The notes beneath the pieces are model-generated. The model was given only the letters and a program-made list of their open reading frames with translations. It was not told the DNA's origin and searched no databases. From Arcuatula senhousia (lineage: Eukaryota > Mollusca > Bivalvia > Mytilida > Mytilidae), in NCBI GenBank assembly GCA_963971305.1, contig OZ020303.1, forward strand, positions 36,878,106-36,942,105: 64,000 nt of DNA, written 5' to 3'. A program made the translations under genes and the position numbers. Positions 35,196-46,329 of the stretch are shown here, one piece after another (within the stretch, counting starts at the first letter, position 1; each line of letters opens with the position of its first letter).

Positions 35196-35506
35196 TCAGA
35201 CTTGTCTGACACGAATTACCATAAAATTTCTAATATATTGTCGCTGAAATTTCCGATAGTTAAATTCAAAATTGATGAAGACACCAGGTTTCTTTCCTTG
35301 TAATGCTCATGGTCGATATCCTCGGTGCTGGATTTGGCTTCCTTGTTCGAACGTTTTGGTTTTGAGTACTTTTCGTTTTAATTGTTTTGGATTTTGACCT
35401 TCCAATGTTTTGTTTAAATGCTACTGATAAGAGGTTACTCCTTGAAATATCGATACATAGCATATCCAAATTAACCGTTTATACCCGCGTTTTAGTATTT
35501 GTAATT
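35196..35506 (+). repeat. Family E copy, 5' truncated
   Basis: It begins at the GTCAGACTTGTCTGAC dyad and ends at GTATTTGTAATTT, with SINE sequence on both sides. Confidence 0.85.
35418..35463 (+). ncRNA. Hammerhead relic, family E
   Basis: CUGAUGA reads CUGAUAA and position 16.1 is C. Stem I AUGCUA/UAGCAU and stem II are kept. Predicted inactive. Confidence 0.65.
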
Positions 35507-35714
35507 TCCAAGACCCTTAGTTGCATCTTACGACAAGCTAAGCTCTGCTGCACATCTATTCGCAACCCGGTCACCGCACGGAACTAATAACCATAATGCT
35601 ATTAAGAAAATATAACCGAATTGAAAATGTTGAAATAATGTACAATACACAAACCTGTCAAATTTGTGAAAAATAGTACAATGTTAAGGACATGGTTTTT
35701 GTATTAACTTATTC

Positions 35715-36020
35715 AAGCCCGCTCCGGCACCAACACTTATGAGTTGGAGAATACATCAAAGCTTTAAATTATCCGTCTAAATTTCAAAATTGTCTAAACC
35801 CTAAGGTTCTTCCTACCCCAGACATAGGTTGATTATCTTAGTAATAATTTGGTTCCCAAGTTTGGTATTTTTGGTTTTACTGATCTATGCTCTTCATATT
35901 CATATAGTGTTTGGCACTTTCAATATTTTGGTAGAGCGTCTCTGATGAATCTTGAATAGACGAAACGCGCGTCAGGCGTAGCAAAATTTATTGTCTGGAA
36001 CTTTGTTGTCATTTGTATTT
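35715..36020 (+). repeat. Family R copy, 5' truncated (about 0.86 unit)
   Basis: It starts at GCCCGCTCCGGCACC and ends at GTCATTTGTATTT, 47 nt after the cleavage site. Confidence 0.88.
35936..35979 (+). ncRNA. Hammerhead ribozyme, family R, weakened stem II
   Basis: The core and GUC are present, but G10.1 is A, breaking the closing stem II pair, and stem I has a G-U wobble. Activity is probably reduced. Confidence 0.7.
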
Positions 36021-36554
36021 ATAACACTGAAAGTTATAATCTACAAAGTTTTATCTTCCAAAGAAAGTATCAGTAAAAACGTGTAAAATCTCTTTAAAAG
36101 ACAAGTATAAGCTTTCCATAAAGCTTGCTCGGGCCCGGCATTTATTTTTAACAGATATTTTTACTGTTAACGATGACACATATAAGTCGCGATTAATTAA
36201 AAACTTCCGCCACAACCAGATGACTTGAATATCTTAATCAGAAGTCTATGAGCAGTTCATGTTGGAGGAAGAATTACAAATTGAACAATGGATGAGGCAT
36301 CCGAATGTTGAAATTCCCAAAAGGCAAAGACAAACTCAATGACAGCACGAAGAAACGGTCAGGACAGGATAATACACAAAAAATACAGAGAGTGAACTCG
36401 TGCTCCGGGCGATTAAGCAGTTTATGTTTGCAATAGCACAATCGCCGTACGTTCAATTGCCAATTCAATTTGTCAACTGTGGTCATTTTAAACAAGAACA
36501 AGAACAGCACGAGGAAACTCAAAATCAACATTGCGAACTCAAGTCGTAACAAGA
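36021..36554. other. No supported gene
   Basis: The segment 36300-36550 has A-rich transposon-tail text (AACAAGAACAGCACGAGGAA) similar to that near 8525, probably non-coding sequence flanking retroelement relics. The 92-codon minus frame at 36274-36552 has no recognised domain. Confidence 0.4.
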
Positions 36555-36940
36555 GTGCTCAGGTGCCCCGGAAGAGTGAGCGGTTCCTGCCTGCTATAGC
36601 ACGCCCGTCGCGTTACCGATTTCCGATTCAGTGTGTCAAGTCCATTTAAAGAAAGACAAAAAAAATTCTATGACAAACCAACATCTGAGATAAAAATCGC
36701 ATACTTTTCAACGAGTGCATAGTGTCCACCAAAATTTCTTGAATGGAAACAGCAACTTAGGCAAACGTGACGCTCTTCCAAGGAAATTGATGTAATTTCA
36801 ACAACCTCTGGAGTAATAAATCAATTTTGATACAAAATCTCCATATTAAGCTGGAGTCGATGAAATGTTGTCATAGCGCTTTTGAACAGTTTCAATTTTG
36901 AGATTTATATTTTAATATAAAGCAGACTTCCTAGAATACA
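36555..36940 (-). pseudogene. Penelope-like relic, 3' part
   Basis: Minus-oriented match to 21650-22150: tail landmarks GCCTGCTATAGCAC and TTCAGTGTGTCAA, then decayed coding for the FYGR region and beyond. It breaks where the foldback element begins. Confidence 0.65.
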
Positions 36941-37862
36941 GATGGGTCCAAACCTAACTTGTATGCAAACCAAACTAAAAAAGCAAACCAGAAGTTTGGT
37001 CTAAGTTCACTTTTCACTTTGTTTGGTTTACTTTTAGCAAACCAAAGTTTACTTTAATGTTTACTCGAAAAGTAAACCAGACGGCTGGTTTGGTTTGGTT
37101 TAGTTTGGTTTGGTCAGAGCGAACCAAACTTTAAAAAGTAAACCAAACCAGTGCCCTAGTTTAGTTTGGTTTGGTTTGCTCTGAGCAAACCGCGAGCATG
37201 CGCAGATGATTCATATAATCGATGTGAAAGAATGTCCGAACTATTTCATAATTATTACATTTCATGAACAAATATTATTCACTAAATGTCTCAATCGAAT
37301 TACAAATTCTGATTTAAACATTTAACATCATACTAGATTGGTATTTTATAAGTAAACCAAACCAGCTCCAAAGTTTTCTATTTTTAGAACAAACCAAACC
37401 AGCGGCCTAGCATGCGCAGATGATTCAAAGAATCGAAGTAATACGACGCCCGACATCATTTTATAATAATTGTTCTCGTTAAACAAATATGTTTTACTTG
37501 AAGAATTTATTATGATTTAGATATTAACCATCATTTTAGATTGGCTTGGTAAGAGTAAACCAAACCAGCGCCCTAGTTCGGTTTGGTCAAAGCAAATCAA
37601 ACCAGCACCCTAGTTTGGTTTGGTCAGAGCAAACCAAACCAGCGTCAAAGTTTAGTTTGGTCAGAGCAAACCAAACCAGCCGCCTAGTTTGGTTTGGTTT
37701 GCTTTTACAACCAAACCAAACTAGAAAAAGCAAACCACGGTTTGCTTTGAATAAACTGTGATTTGCTATTTTGTTTGGTAAAGCAAACCAAACCAGAAAA
37801 GTAAACTAAATGTTTGCTCCCGGTTCACTTTTGTACAGGTTAGTTTTGGACCCATCTGTATA
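36941..37862. mobile_element. Foldback element full of AACCAAACC repeats
   Basis: Terminal inverted repeats of about 27 bp: ATACAGATGGGTCCAAA at the left and TTTGGACCCATCTGTAT at the right. The interior has many CAAACCAAACCAG and GGTTTGGTTTGG blocks in both orientations and two ~200-bp direct repeats starting GCATGCGCAGATGATTCA (37195 and 37411). No transposase. The frame 37546-37761 is an array by-product. Confidence 0.82.
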
Positions 37863-39834
37863 CGGGCAGTGCTCCGAAGAAATTAACATACTCATAAACT
37901 TTTATTTATTTATTTTCATTTTTTCAACTTTTATTGCAAATAAATGAAAAATACTCTACAATTCTATACTCTAAATATATTGTCTGTAACGGTTATATTA
38001 TCTATTTCTTACTTAGATACATCTTGGTATAGATTCATAAAAAACGATTCTATTTATAGTTGAGTGGAACACACTGATCGATAAAGAACCCCGTTTATGT
38101 CCAATAATGGACTTAACCAGTAAAATATAGTTACAGAGGATAAGTGTATTTTGATCAAATGCTTGTTTGGATCCCTATGATTACATACTTATAATAAAAA
38201 TAAATAGAGATCGGTGTAATATATGTCGTGTATGATCGTTGAGCGTAAATATTCCGTCATGTGTAAAATATTTGCATAAATTGTTGAAAAGAATTGATTC
38301 CGCCAAAGATCGTCAAATAGTTTTTAAAAATTGTTCAGGTTTTAAATCAATAAGACATGCTTTTTAAAAATCATATTTTCTTTTAAAAAGACTGAAAAAG
38401 CAGATCGTGCGTTATAAAGTATGTTGTGTTAAAAAGTTAGGTTAATTCCAAGTTTCCGACAAACTTCGAGAACAGCGACCTTAATTTGATTGACTTTTAC
38501 ATGTACCCCCTCACCCACGGTGAAAGAGATCCAGGAAATAATGGATTAAAAATACCTTTGAATTCCACCTATATATGGGTTACCAAATAACTCGATAAAA
38601 GTCTGGAAATCCATTATCTTTCACAGGGTTGAAGGCCAATAATCATTTTAGAAATTAAAGTATCGTCCAGAGGGGGGAAAGTCTATTTCTGGAATCGCCC
38701 AAATAATCTGACAGATTCCATTGTTAATCTCGGTTCAAAGTGAGAATCGTTTTACAGCTATTTTGTAGCTAAAATGTAATTGTATTTTTCGGTTCTATAA
38801 TTCTGGATCTGCCCCTGGCGTTTGTTAAAATAATATACATAAAGTTTGTATCAGCAAAACTGTATTTTAACGGACGGAAAAGCCGATGGCATTATTGTGG
38901 ACAGTTCTGTAGCCGATCGTGTTGGACTGCAGATTTACTTTTATTTGAAAAAAAGAGCTTTTCAAACATTATTTTGTTCAACATTTGGTTAAAATTCAAG
39001 CGGCTATGTTGACATCTAAACTAGACATGCTAGACGTGGTTTAACAATTAGGTCAATCCAGGACATGCCATCGAAAATCACAATGTATTGATTTTCTGTC
39101 AGTTGCAAAAAAGTAGGTCAATCCATGACTGCAAAATTTCTCACAATGACGAAATAGCCTGTTAATCTGTCTGTATTCATTTGCAATTGATAAAATAATG
39201 CACATATATTCAATCTGTTAAAATCTGCAAAATTTTTATTATCGACGTATTAAAAAGCATGCATGAATGGACAAGAACACTTCAAGAAACATATAAGTGG
39301 ATTTATGTTGAAGCCGTTGAAATTTTAGTTGCACTACATTCAAGTTCTCGCGGCAGCTAACATAAAAGTGGCATGTTTTGCTCCTTTGGGTCCCAAATTT
39401 CTAAACGGAAAAGGGGGAACAATCTTCAAGCGACTGTGAACCTGATACAAAAAATGCAAAAAATCACGAAATTGATCTTCTAATAACAATGTGCAATTTG
39501 GGTTATTTGCAGAGGGGTCCAGAGGAGCGTATGCCCCGTTGAATTGAGAGATAAATGTTTCTGCATTTAATTTCCATATTACACTTAAGCATAACCCCTC
39601 TTTTTTTCAAAGAGATCCGGATCAGCCCTTACTCTTTATTGTTAAAATTAGAGAGGTGACTAACTAGCGCACTATTTTGTTTGAAAATATTAGACGAGTG
39701 AGGACGAGTGTGCCCCTCTCGGGATTTCTTGATCCACCACTGTATAAAACTAGACCCGTCAATTGTGCATTTTGGTCTGTATTCATGCAGAATAAACTAA
39801 ATTTTATATGAATATGAATAGTATAGACCCCCCA
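37863..39834. other. No gene seen
   Basis: AT-rich. A weak dyad near 38517-38635 (GGTGAAAGA...ATAATGGAT against ATCCATTATCTTTCAC) may be a small decayed MITE. Confidence 0.4.
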
Positions 39835-39839
39835 AAAAA

Positions 39840-40140
39840 AATTGCCGAACTAGAATACCAAATTATGACTAAGATAAACCTATGTCTGGGGTAGGAAGAG
39901 GCTTAAGGACTTTTGACAATTTTGAAATTTACAACAGTTAAATTTCAAAGCTTTGATGCGTTCGTCAAAACAATAATGTTGATGCCAGAGCGGGCTAACC
40001 GCGGGGAATTAAAAATCCCCTAGCATGCAGAACTAACCGTCACGGATGTTAGAAACAAAAGTTATAAAGTTACAGATAGTAAATTTTGCTACGCTTGGCG
40101 CGCGTTTCGTCTATTCAAGACTCATCAGAGGCGCTCTACC
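39840..40140 (-). repeat. Family R copy, diverged
   Basis: Minus-oriented copy from the CCAAATTATGACTAAG landmark to just past the hammerhead. It lacks one end of the unit. Confidence 0.82.
40091..40134 (-). ncRNA. Hammerhead relic, family R (GUC changed to GCC)
   Basis: CUGAUGA, stem II and GAAA are intact, but U16.1 is C and stem I has one mismatch. Predicted inactive. Confidence 0.72.
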
Positions 40141-40734
40141 TAAATTTTCGTCACAATTTGATTGTTAGTGATCTAAAAATTTGTATGTAGCCTCAGGTAG
40201 TAGTTCCACGAGGATCAATTTTCTGTCTGTTTGACATCTACTTCCTGTTTCAATACATAGGCTAATTTCCCTTCCATAGGTCCAAATGTGAACGAGTGAG
40301 ATAAGTGAGGGTGCTTACAAGATATTGGTTTTTTTAAGTCGTAAATAATTGTTACGAATTTCCAGACAAAAAAAAGATGAAAAAAAGTTTGTATGACTAA
40401 GGAAGCAACCATTTGGTTTTATGGGGGGGGGGGGCTATTGATTTTTATCCATCCTGCCTTTTTATTTTCGGATAAAACCGAGCCTGGATTTTTTTTTAGC
40501 GCTAGCGCGCGCAATTTTTTTAAAAACTACTATAATTTTTAAGCCAAAAATACCATCCTGCCTTTTTTAATCGTCAAATCACCATCCTGCCTTTTTATTT
40601 CTGGATTCTTGCCATCCTGTCTTTTTATTTCAAATTTCACCATAGACCCCTCCCCCCATAAAATTCAAATTGTCGCTCCCTAATGAGACTCTCAAGTGAA
40701 AGAAGCAATGAGGTACACAAGGGGCTAAATATAA
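40141..40734. other. No gene seen; G-run and repeated CCATCCTGCC
   Basis: A poly-G run near 40424-40434 and four ACCATCCTGCCTTTTT-like words (40450-40640) form a loose tandem. No coding signal. Confidence 0.45.
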
Positions 40735-41000
40735 ACTAGAAAATACAGTTAACTCGAACAACAACAGTACAATAATACAAAGTCACAACTGAACAACAAT
40801 CAGCAACGCGAACTAATGTAGAAAGAGTGAACTCCATGGCACCAGAAGAGCAAATGGTCTAGCTGCTCTAGCACACCTGATGCTCTACTATTCAGCGTAT
40901 CAAACCCAGTGAAGGAAGAAAGAAAAAAAAACGAAGTTTAACGCATCTGGCAGATAAAGATATTTTTGTCTATGAACATGAAAGGGATGATATTAAAAAA
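40735..41000 (-). repeat. Penelope-like 3' tail fragment
   Basis: Resembles the tails near 21660 and 36555 (GAAGAGCAAATGG, GCTCTAGCACACC, GCGTATCAAACCCAGTGAAGG). No coding part remains. Confidence 0.5.
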
Positions 41001-41079
41001 AGAAAGAATATGGAGTATGTGCCAGAAAGACACCATCCACATATTGAAATGATTTTGATAAATATACAAAAGCAAAATT

Positions 41080-41660
41080 TCACTACAATGAACATGAAAT
41101 GAGGATGAAGTGAAGAAAATTAGGACACAAGGCTAATCGGAGTTGGGAGTTTAGACTGCCACTGGGAAAAGGGACTGATGGGTAGAGTACGGGCAGTTTA
41201 GCCTGCTGCCGGAGATCCTACATCATCGGAAGCCCAGGGGTTCTTCTCTCGCTTACTCATTCATCACCCCTGGGACATTTGGTATGAAATCGTTCGTTTC
41301 GAGTTCAGGATCTGATCTTGAACTTGATACTATTTATATATAGAAACATATTTAAATCGCGTAAGAAAAATGTAAAGCGACCAATCAGAAAGCTTGATAC
41401 AAAACTATGAAAAACGAAGTATTTCATGCGTAATGTCCAAGGGGTGATGAACGAGTAGGCGAGACAAGAACCCCTGGGTTTCCAAGGATGGAATCCTACT
41501 GGTCCTACTCTTATCGATACCTGCAGCAGGGCTCTTAGTGCGAGGGACGTGGAGTTTTTCTCGAACACAGTTCACCACCAATTTCGAGGTCAGGTTTTCT
41601 ACATTATAGCATGACGACCCTGCATCTCTCAATATAAGGGCTGTCCCATTCAACTACCTG
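41080..41660 (+). repeat. SINE-like repeat interrupted by a palindromic MITE
   Basis: Shares GACACAAGGCTAATCGG and GACTGCCACTGG...GGACTGATGGGTAG with 50025-50240. Sequence continues as GAATCCTACTGGTCCTAC after the MITE at 41222-41492. Frames 41305-41568 and 41405-41653 are incidental. Confidence 0.65.
41222..41492. mobile_element. 271-bp palindromic MITE with 7-bp duplication
   Basis: Arms of about 50 bp (AGCCCAGGGGTTCTTCTCTC near 41231 against its near-complement ending near 41482). ATCCTAC flanks both sides (41215-41221 and 41493-41499). An 8-bp hAT-type duplication with one change is possible. Confidence 0.75.
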
Positions 41661-41888
41661 GGGCACACATCTCGTACGGGGGATATTTAAAACGTAAAGT
41701 TTATTAAAATCAATGACATTAAAACGACCTGTGCAGATATAATTGCAGTATACAAGACCATCCCCACCAAGTAAAGTGCATTGATGTTACTTCATTTATA
41801 ATGCGTATCATAGATGTATTTTTTATTGAATTCTTAACTTAGTGTAACTAATGTTTTAATGTTTTAACACTTAAACTATCCATAAGTT
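41661..41888. other. No gene seen
   Basis: AT-rich spacer. Confidence 0.35.
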
Positions 41889-41901
41889 TCAAAGAATTTC
41901 A

Positions 41902-42381
41902 GTCACGTGCGGGGCCTGGGTGGGGAATAGGCCCACAGCAGAGCCTTGCTTGTCGTAAGAGGCGACTACGGGTCTTGGGATTCCGACGTCGGGTCAGTGC
42001 TTAGCCCACAGAGCGACCAAGTGTGTACCCCAGGTGGCTTAATAGGGTAGCCCTCGTCCGCTGGGGTTGTCAGGTCTATAATACGGAAACCCTGACCGCC
42101 GACCATAGTGGACCAACCTGTGTGGAGATCGAGTGCCACGCTTCATGCACGTAAAAGACCCCTTTGTGGACACCAAGTTGTGCATCACATAGGCTAAATT
42201 CTCCGCCCCTACCCACCTCTCCCCCTTTTCCTGTGGTTCTTCTAAATTTACCGTCCCCACCCCATATTTCATTTATAATCATCATTTCATGTTCATTTAA
42301 TGATCATTCTTTTCATGTTCATCGCCTGTAAATAACCTACATAGCGTTGCACGGGCTTAAAACACCAACTCACTCACTCAC
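41902..42381 (-). repeat. SINE-like element with target duplication
   Basis: Reverse of the element at 34807: it ends with CAACTCACTCACTCACTC and includes GGTAGCCCTCGTCCGCTGG and GTCGTAAGAGGCGAC. Flanked by TCAAAGAATTTCA at 41889-41901 and 42382-42394, a plausible target duplication. Frames 42039-42285 are shadows. Confidence 0.8.
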
Positions 42382-42484
42382 TCAAAGAATTTCAATTTGG
42401 TTCCCCATTTTGGTATTTTGGGTTTTATTGTTTTATGCTCTTCATAATCATATAGTATTTGGCATTTTCAATATTTTTGGTAGA

Positions 42485-42528
42485 GCGCCTCTGATGAGTC
42501 TTGAATAGACGAAACGCGCGTCAGGCGT
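42485..42528 (+). ncRNA. Hammerhead ribozyme, family R, core intact (first of array)
   Basis: Consensus fold: GCGCCU/AGGCGU, CUGAUGA, GUCU/AGAC, GAAA, GUC, with cleavage after 42522. Confidence 0.88.
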
Positions 42529-42841
42529 AGCAAAATTTATTGTCTGGAACTTTGTTGTCATCTTTATTTCGAACACTCGTGAAGGTTAGCACTGCTGGTG
42601 GAGTTTTAATTCCCCGAGGTTAGCCCGCTCCGGCACCAACACTTTTGTGTTGGAGAACACATCAAAGATGAAAATTATCCGTTTAAATTTCAAAATTGTC
42701 TAACCCTAAGGTTCTTCCTACCCCAGACATAGGTTGATCATCTTAGTAATAATTTGGTTCCCCATTTTGGTATTTTGGGTTTTATTGTTTTATGCTCTTC
42801 ATAATCATATAGTATTTGGCATTTTCAATATTTTTGGTAGA

Positions 42842-42885
42842 GCGCCTCTGATGAGTCTTGAATAGACGAAACGCGCGTCAGGCGT
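42842..42885 (+). ncRNA. Hammerhead ribozyme, family R, core intact (second of array)
   Basis: Identical to its neighbours in core and helices. Cleavage after 42879 would release a 357-nt RNA with the upstream site. Confidence 0.88.
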
Positions 42886-43197
42886 AGCAAAATTTATTGT
42901 CTGGAACTTTGTTGTCATTTTTATTTCGAACACACGTGAAGGTTAGCACTGCTGGTGGAGTTTTAATTCCCCGAAGTTAGCCCGCTCCGGCACCAACACT
43001 TTTGTGTTGGAGAACACATCAAAGATGAAAATTATTCGTTTAAATTTCAAAATTGTCTAACCCTAAGGTTCTTCCTACCCAGACATAGGTTGATCATCTT
43101 AGTAATAATTTGGTTCCCCATTTTGGTATTTTGGGTTTTATTGTTTTATGCTCTTCATAATCATATAGTATTTGGCATTTTCAATATTTTTGGTAGA

Positions 43198-43241
43198 GCG
43201 CCTCTGATGAGTCTTGAATAGACGAAACGCGCGTCAGGCGT
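43198..43241 (+). ncRNA. Hammerhead ribozyme, family R, core intact (third of array)
   Basis: Identical in core and helices. Cleavage after 43235 would release a 356-nt RNA. Confidence 0.88.
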
Positions 43242-43296
43242 AGCAAAATTTATTGTCTGGAACTTTGTTGTCATTTTTATATCAAAGAATTTCAAT

Positions 43297-44867
43297 AGGG
43301 TGAGACATGAAAAGTCTCATTTTGTGCTTAATTCATACAAAAGACATTAGTTGCACACGACTGTGTCCATAGCGGCCCGCTAGGCAATATGCGTCTGAGT
43401 CCACTTTTGTTAAGAAATAAAATATCTTTATCTCCATATCTGAGCTTTATATTCAATGGAAAATGTTTTGCGTTGATAAATTAATCAACTAATAAAATGT
43501 AGGTCTAAGTATACTCATTTGTAAGTGTACTGTATATAAGTTAATAAAGAATGAATCAAAACACGGAAATAAACTTTTGATATTTATCTGGTAATAAAGA
43601 CCCACACTTAATAGTCGTGAAATTTGAAGACGAATACGGGTCCAAACGAAATCATACTAGAAAGATTCCGATTAGAACAATGTAGAAATCGGAATCATTC
43701 GGCCATTTCCGCAGCCCGGAAGCGTCTTCAATTCTGATGCATTGATCATTTAAATGTTTTGAAATTGACGGAATCCAATGACAGAATTTACAAGCGCTGT
43801 TTGAACAGAGATCTTCATGCAATTTCTCTGAACCAATTAGGAAATTCATTTATTTACTGACCATTTGTAGTAAATACACGTATTTACTGGGTGCCTTAGT
43901 AAATTCGCGTATGACTTAAATTTTAGTAAAAACGTGTATTTACGGATTACACATATTTACTGAAACATATACAAAGTCATAGAAACTAATTTCCAAATTG
44001 AATTTATTGTGTAATGTTTCTTTTTTATGTACAAACTAGCATTTATACTCCAAATTATCTATTTAGACATTGTTCTAATGCAAATTCTTCTTCTAAGTAA
44101 ATAATCTGTATGCATTCTATAGATTTATCAAACAATTATTAGTGTTATCAAGGGTATATGCAATTATACTAAAAATAAACAATTGGCTACTTTTGCTCAC
44201 GAGGGGGTTCAGAAAAAATGGTTTTTGAACGATTTTACGCATTTTTTATATTAACCAGGTTAGATGTAACACTTAACTTTTGTATCATGCATATTCGGCC
44301 AAAGAGGTATCCACCTTTAGTAACCTTTTAATATTGCATCTTTTAGGGTATGCTGGTGGACAAAAGAAGTTTTTTGACAAACAGAAGCAATCTAATTATT
44401 TTCAAATTGCAAATCATTGACCCATTCTATTAATTATGACCACGACTGCGTTTCCGTCTTTCTGTTGTTTTTCCATAGAGATTCATCACATTTTAATCAT
44501 TGCTGCTACGGCTGGACAAGTAACCTATACTTCCAATAAATTCTTAGCACCCATAAGTAAGTGTGCTTCCCTAATTTCTTCTCTTTCTTTGATCAGGTAT
44601 ATTTAAAGTGAGAATGTTTGTTGAAAAATTTTTTGTTCTAAAATACGGACTTTTTAAAAATGTATAAAAAGTCTAATGCACAAGCTACCATCATATCATG
44701 GACTAAAGTGTTAATATATGAAGCGATATAAGATTTATAGCCATTGATAAACAGTTGTTGCACAGGAATGTTTATTATATTAATAATATATTATTATCTA
44801 TACATGCTATACCAGAAATTTATATGTACTGGATTCAAAACAGACCTAGGGTCATTTTTAGACATTT
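43297..44867. other. No firm gene; unexplained minus frame at 43652-43849
   Basis: The 65-codon minus frame (LHEDLCSNSACKFCHWIP, then HLNDQCIRIEDASG) has mixed codon use and a local GC rise, so it may be a relic exon. No family is recognised and no clear splice sites were seen. Near 43850-43965 there are dyads built on AGTAAATACACGTATTTACT, related to the short insert at 33922. Confidence 0.35.
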
Positions 44868-45080
44868 TAAGGGATCAACCATTTAATTTGTTGGGGTTCT
44901 TGTTTTTTCCTAGAAAGTACTTTGATTTTTTTTACGGAAAATTATTCTGACAGCGCTAGCAGAGGTTCAGAAAAAAAGATCTGTAGGATTTCTCAATATT
45001 TAATAACGTTTATGATGATAGAAAATAGTCCGTCGTTACGTGAAGAAAAAAAAAGTCCGCGTTTTTTGCAAAACAGTCGG
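44868..45080. mobile_element. Possible MITE of the CCATTTAACTTG family
   Basis: The left end (AGGGATCAACCATTTAATTTG) and an internal phrase resemble the elements at 34313 and 48285. The right end is unclear. Confidence 0.35.
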
Positions 45081-45695
45081 ATGCTCTTGCTCTTTAAGTC
45101 CCATAAACTACGCATATCACTGTGATTTGCCAATCATATTGTGAGAATTAAAAATCCTCTTGAGAGAAAAAAAAAGTTGTCCACAATTTGCTGGAAAGGA
45201 AAACGAGAGAAAATCTTATATATATACTATTTGATGGGTCATGTGAGCTATTGCTATCCATTGGTGTTTGTCACCAACATGACCAATTTGTGTACTTCAA
45301 TCAACATCACTAAGATGATAAGCCCAATCGTAAGAAAAAATAGTTTAGTTTTTTTTAATTAGGGTATGGACAACAAACTGTTCTTTGAAATTAAAAAACA
45401 AACAGTTTGGTTGATCACCATATTGCAAATATTTCAGAAAAAGCCATAGATAACAAAAACATTTTGTAATAGATTTGGTAGTTTATTATTTTATCATCTT
45501 TGTAGTTTTTGTGTGCAGTACTGCATTTTATTTATAACATTTGCTATCCTTAAAAGTAGGCATCTCAATATTTACATACATGTTATATATTGGATTTTGA
45601 CTAAGATATAATTAATTACGTTTATCTTTAGGATTTCTCAATGTCTTTGGTGCATATTCATAATAACGGCTTTTGGGGAAATTTTCATAATCAAA
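45081..45695. other. No gene seen
   Basis: AT-rich. The frame 45141-45362 includes a GTCATGTGAGCTATTGC phrase reminiscent of pearl-like ends; no coding signal. Confidence 0.35.
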
Positions 45696-45699
45696 CAAG

Positions 45700-46285
45700 A
45701 ATGGAATTCCAGGGTCCCCCGCCGTTGAAGCAAAAATTATCGAACACATCTGATTTTTAAACTTGACCAAGGTATTAGTGGTTTAAACATATGGTATAAA
45801 TTTCATGAAAACCCGTCAACATCTGTAGGGAATAGAGCGTTTACAAGGTCTGTTTTACAAAAAAAAAAAACAAGAGTCGTTTTTATGGTCAAAGTCCCCT
45901 AACTCCTACAAAAATTATCGAAAAATGCTGATTTTCGAACTTGTCCAAGGTATTAGTGATATAAACATTTTTAAAAAATTTCATGAAAATTTGTCATCAT
46001 CTGTAGGGATGAGAGCGCTTACAAGGTCTGTTTTACCAAAAAAACAAAGTCGTTTTTTATGGTCAAAGTCCCCTAACTCCTACAAAAATTATCAAAAAAT
46101 GCTGATTGTCACACTTGTCCAAGGTATTAATAATATAAACATTTGGTATAAATTTCATAAAAATCCAACAAAATTTGTAGCCTTGAGAGTGCTTACAAAA
46201 AGTGTGACGGACGGTCGGAAAGACGGACGGACGGACGCCCGGCATTTCTATGTCCCCGCTCCGCGTTGCGGCGGGGGACAAAAAG
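45700..46285 (+). mobile_element. Pearl-like element with GC-rich terminal hairpin
   Basis: Three core units of about 175 bp, with CAAGGTATTAGTG-like landmarks near 45770, 45947 and 46120. ACGG microsatellite at 46205-46237 and the hairpin GTCCCCGC/GCGGGGGAC at 46252-46279. The 170-codon frame at 45925-46437 is a by-product of the core repeats and microsatellite. Confidence 0.75.
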
Positions 46286-46329
46286 CTGTTTTCAGAGGCT
46301 TAAAATTGGTTTTAATTTATCAAAGGAGT

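Larger units (their letters stand above)
34807..35590 (+). repeat. SINE-like element split by a family E insertion
   Basis: It begins with GAGTGAGTTGGTGTTTTACG and runs through a GC-richer segment with CCATGTTCAGTGGTCAGGC and CGACGAGGGCAACCCTATTT. The homologous element in reverse at 41902-42381 places its end at CTTACGACAAGC (35523 here). Family E occupies 35196-35506. The 127-codon frame 34826-35209 is SINE sequence, not a gene. Confidence 0.75.
42397..43281 (+). repeat. Family R hammerhead array, 885 bp, about 2.5 units, with 15-bp duplication
   Basis: Three hammerheads with predicted cleavage after 42522, 42879 and 43235, giving two full units of 357 and 356 bp that differ at only a handful of positions. 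The array is flanked by the exact 15-bp direct repeat TCAAAGAATTTCAAT (42382-42396 and 43282-43296). The number of units is not whole. The 3' edge is at TTGTCATTTTTATA, 46 nt past the last cleavage site. Likely a recent insertion. Confidence 0.93.

Noticed and set aside
34826..35209. 127-codon open frame
   Set aside because: It lies in a SINE-like element also present in reverse at 41902-42381; no domain is recognisable.
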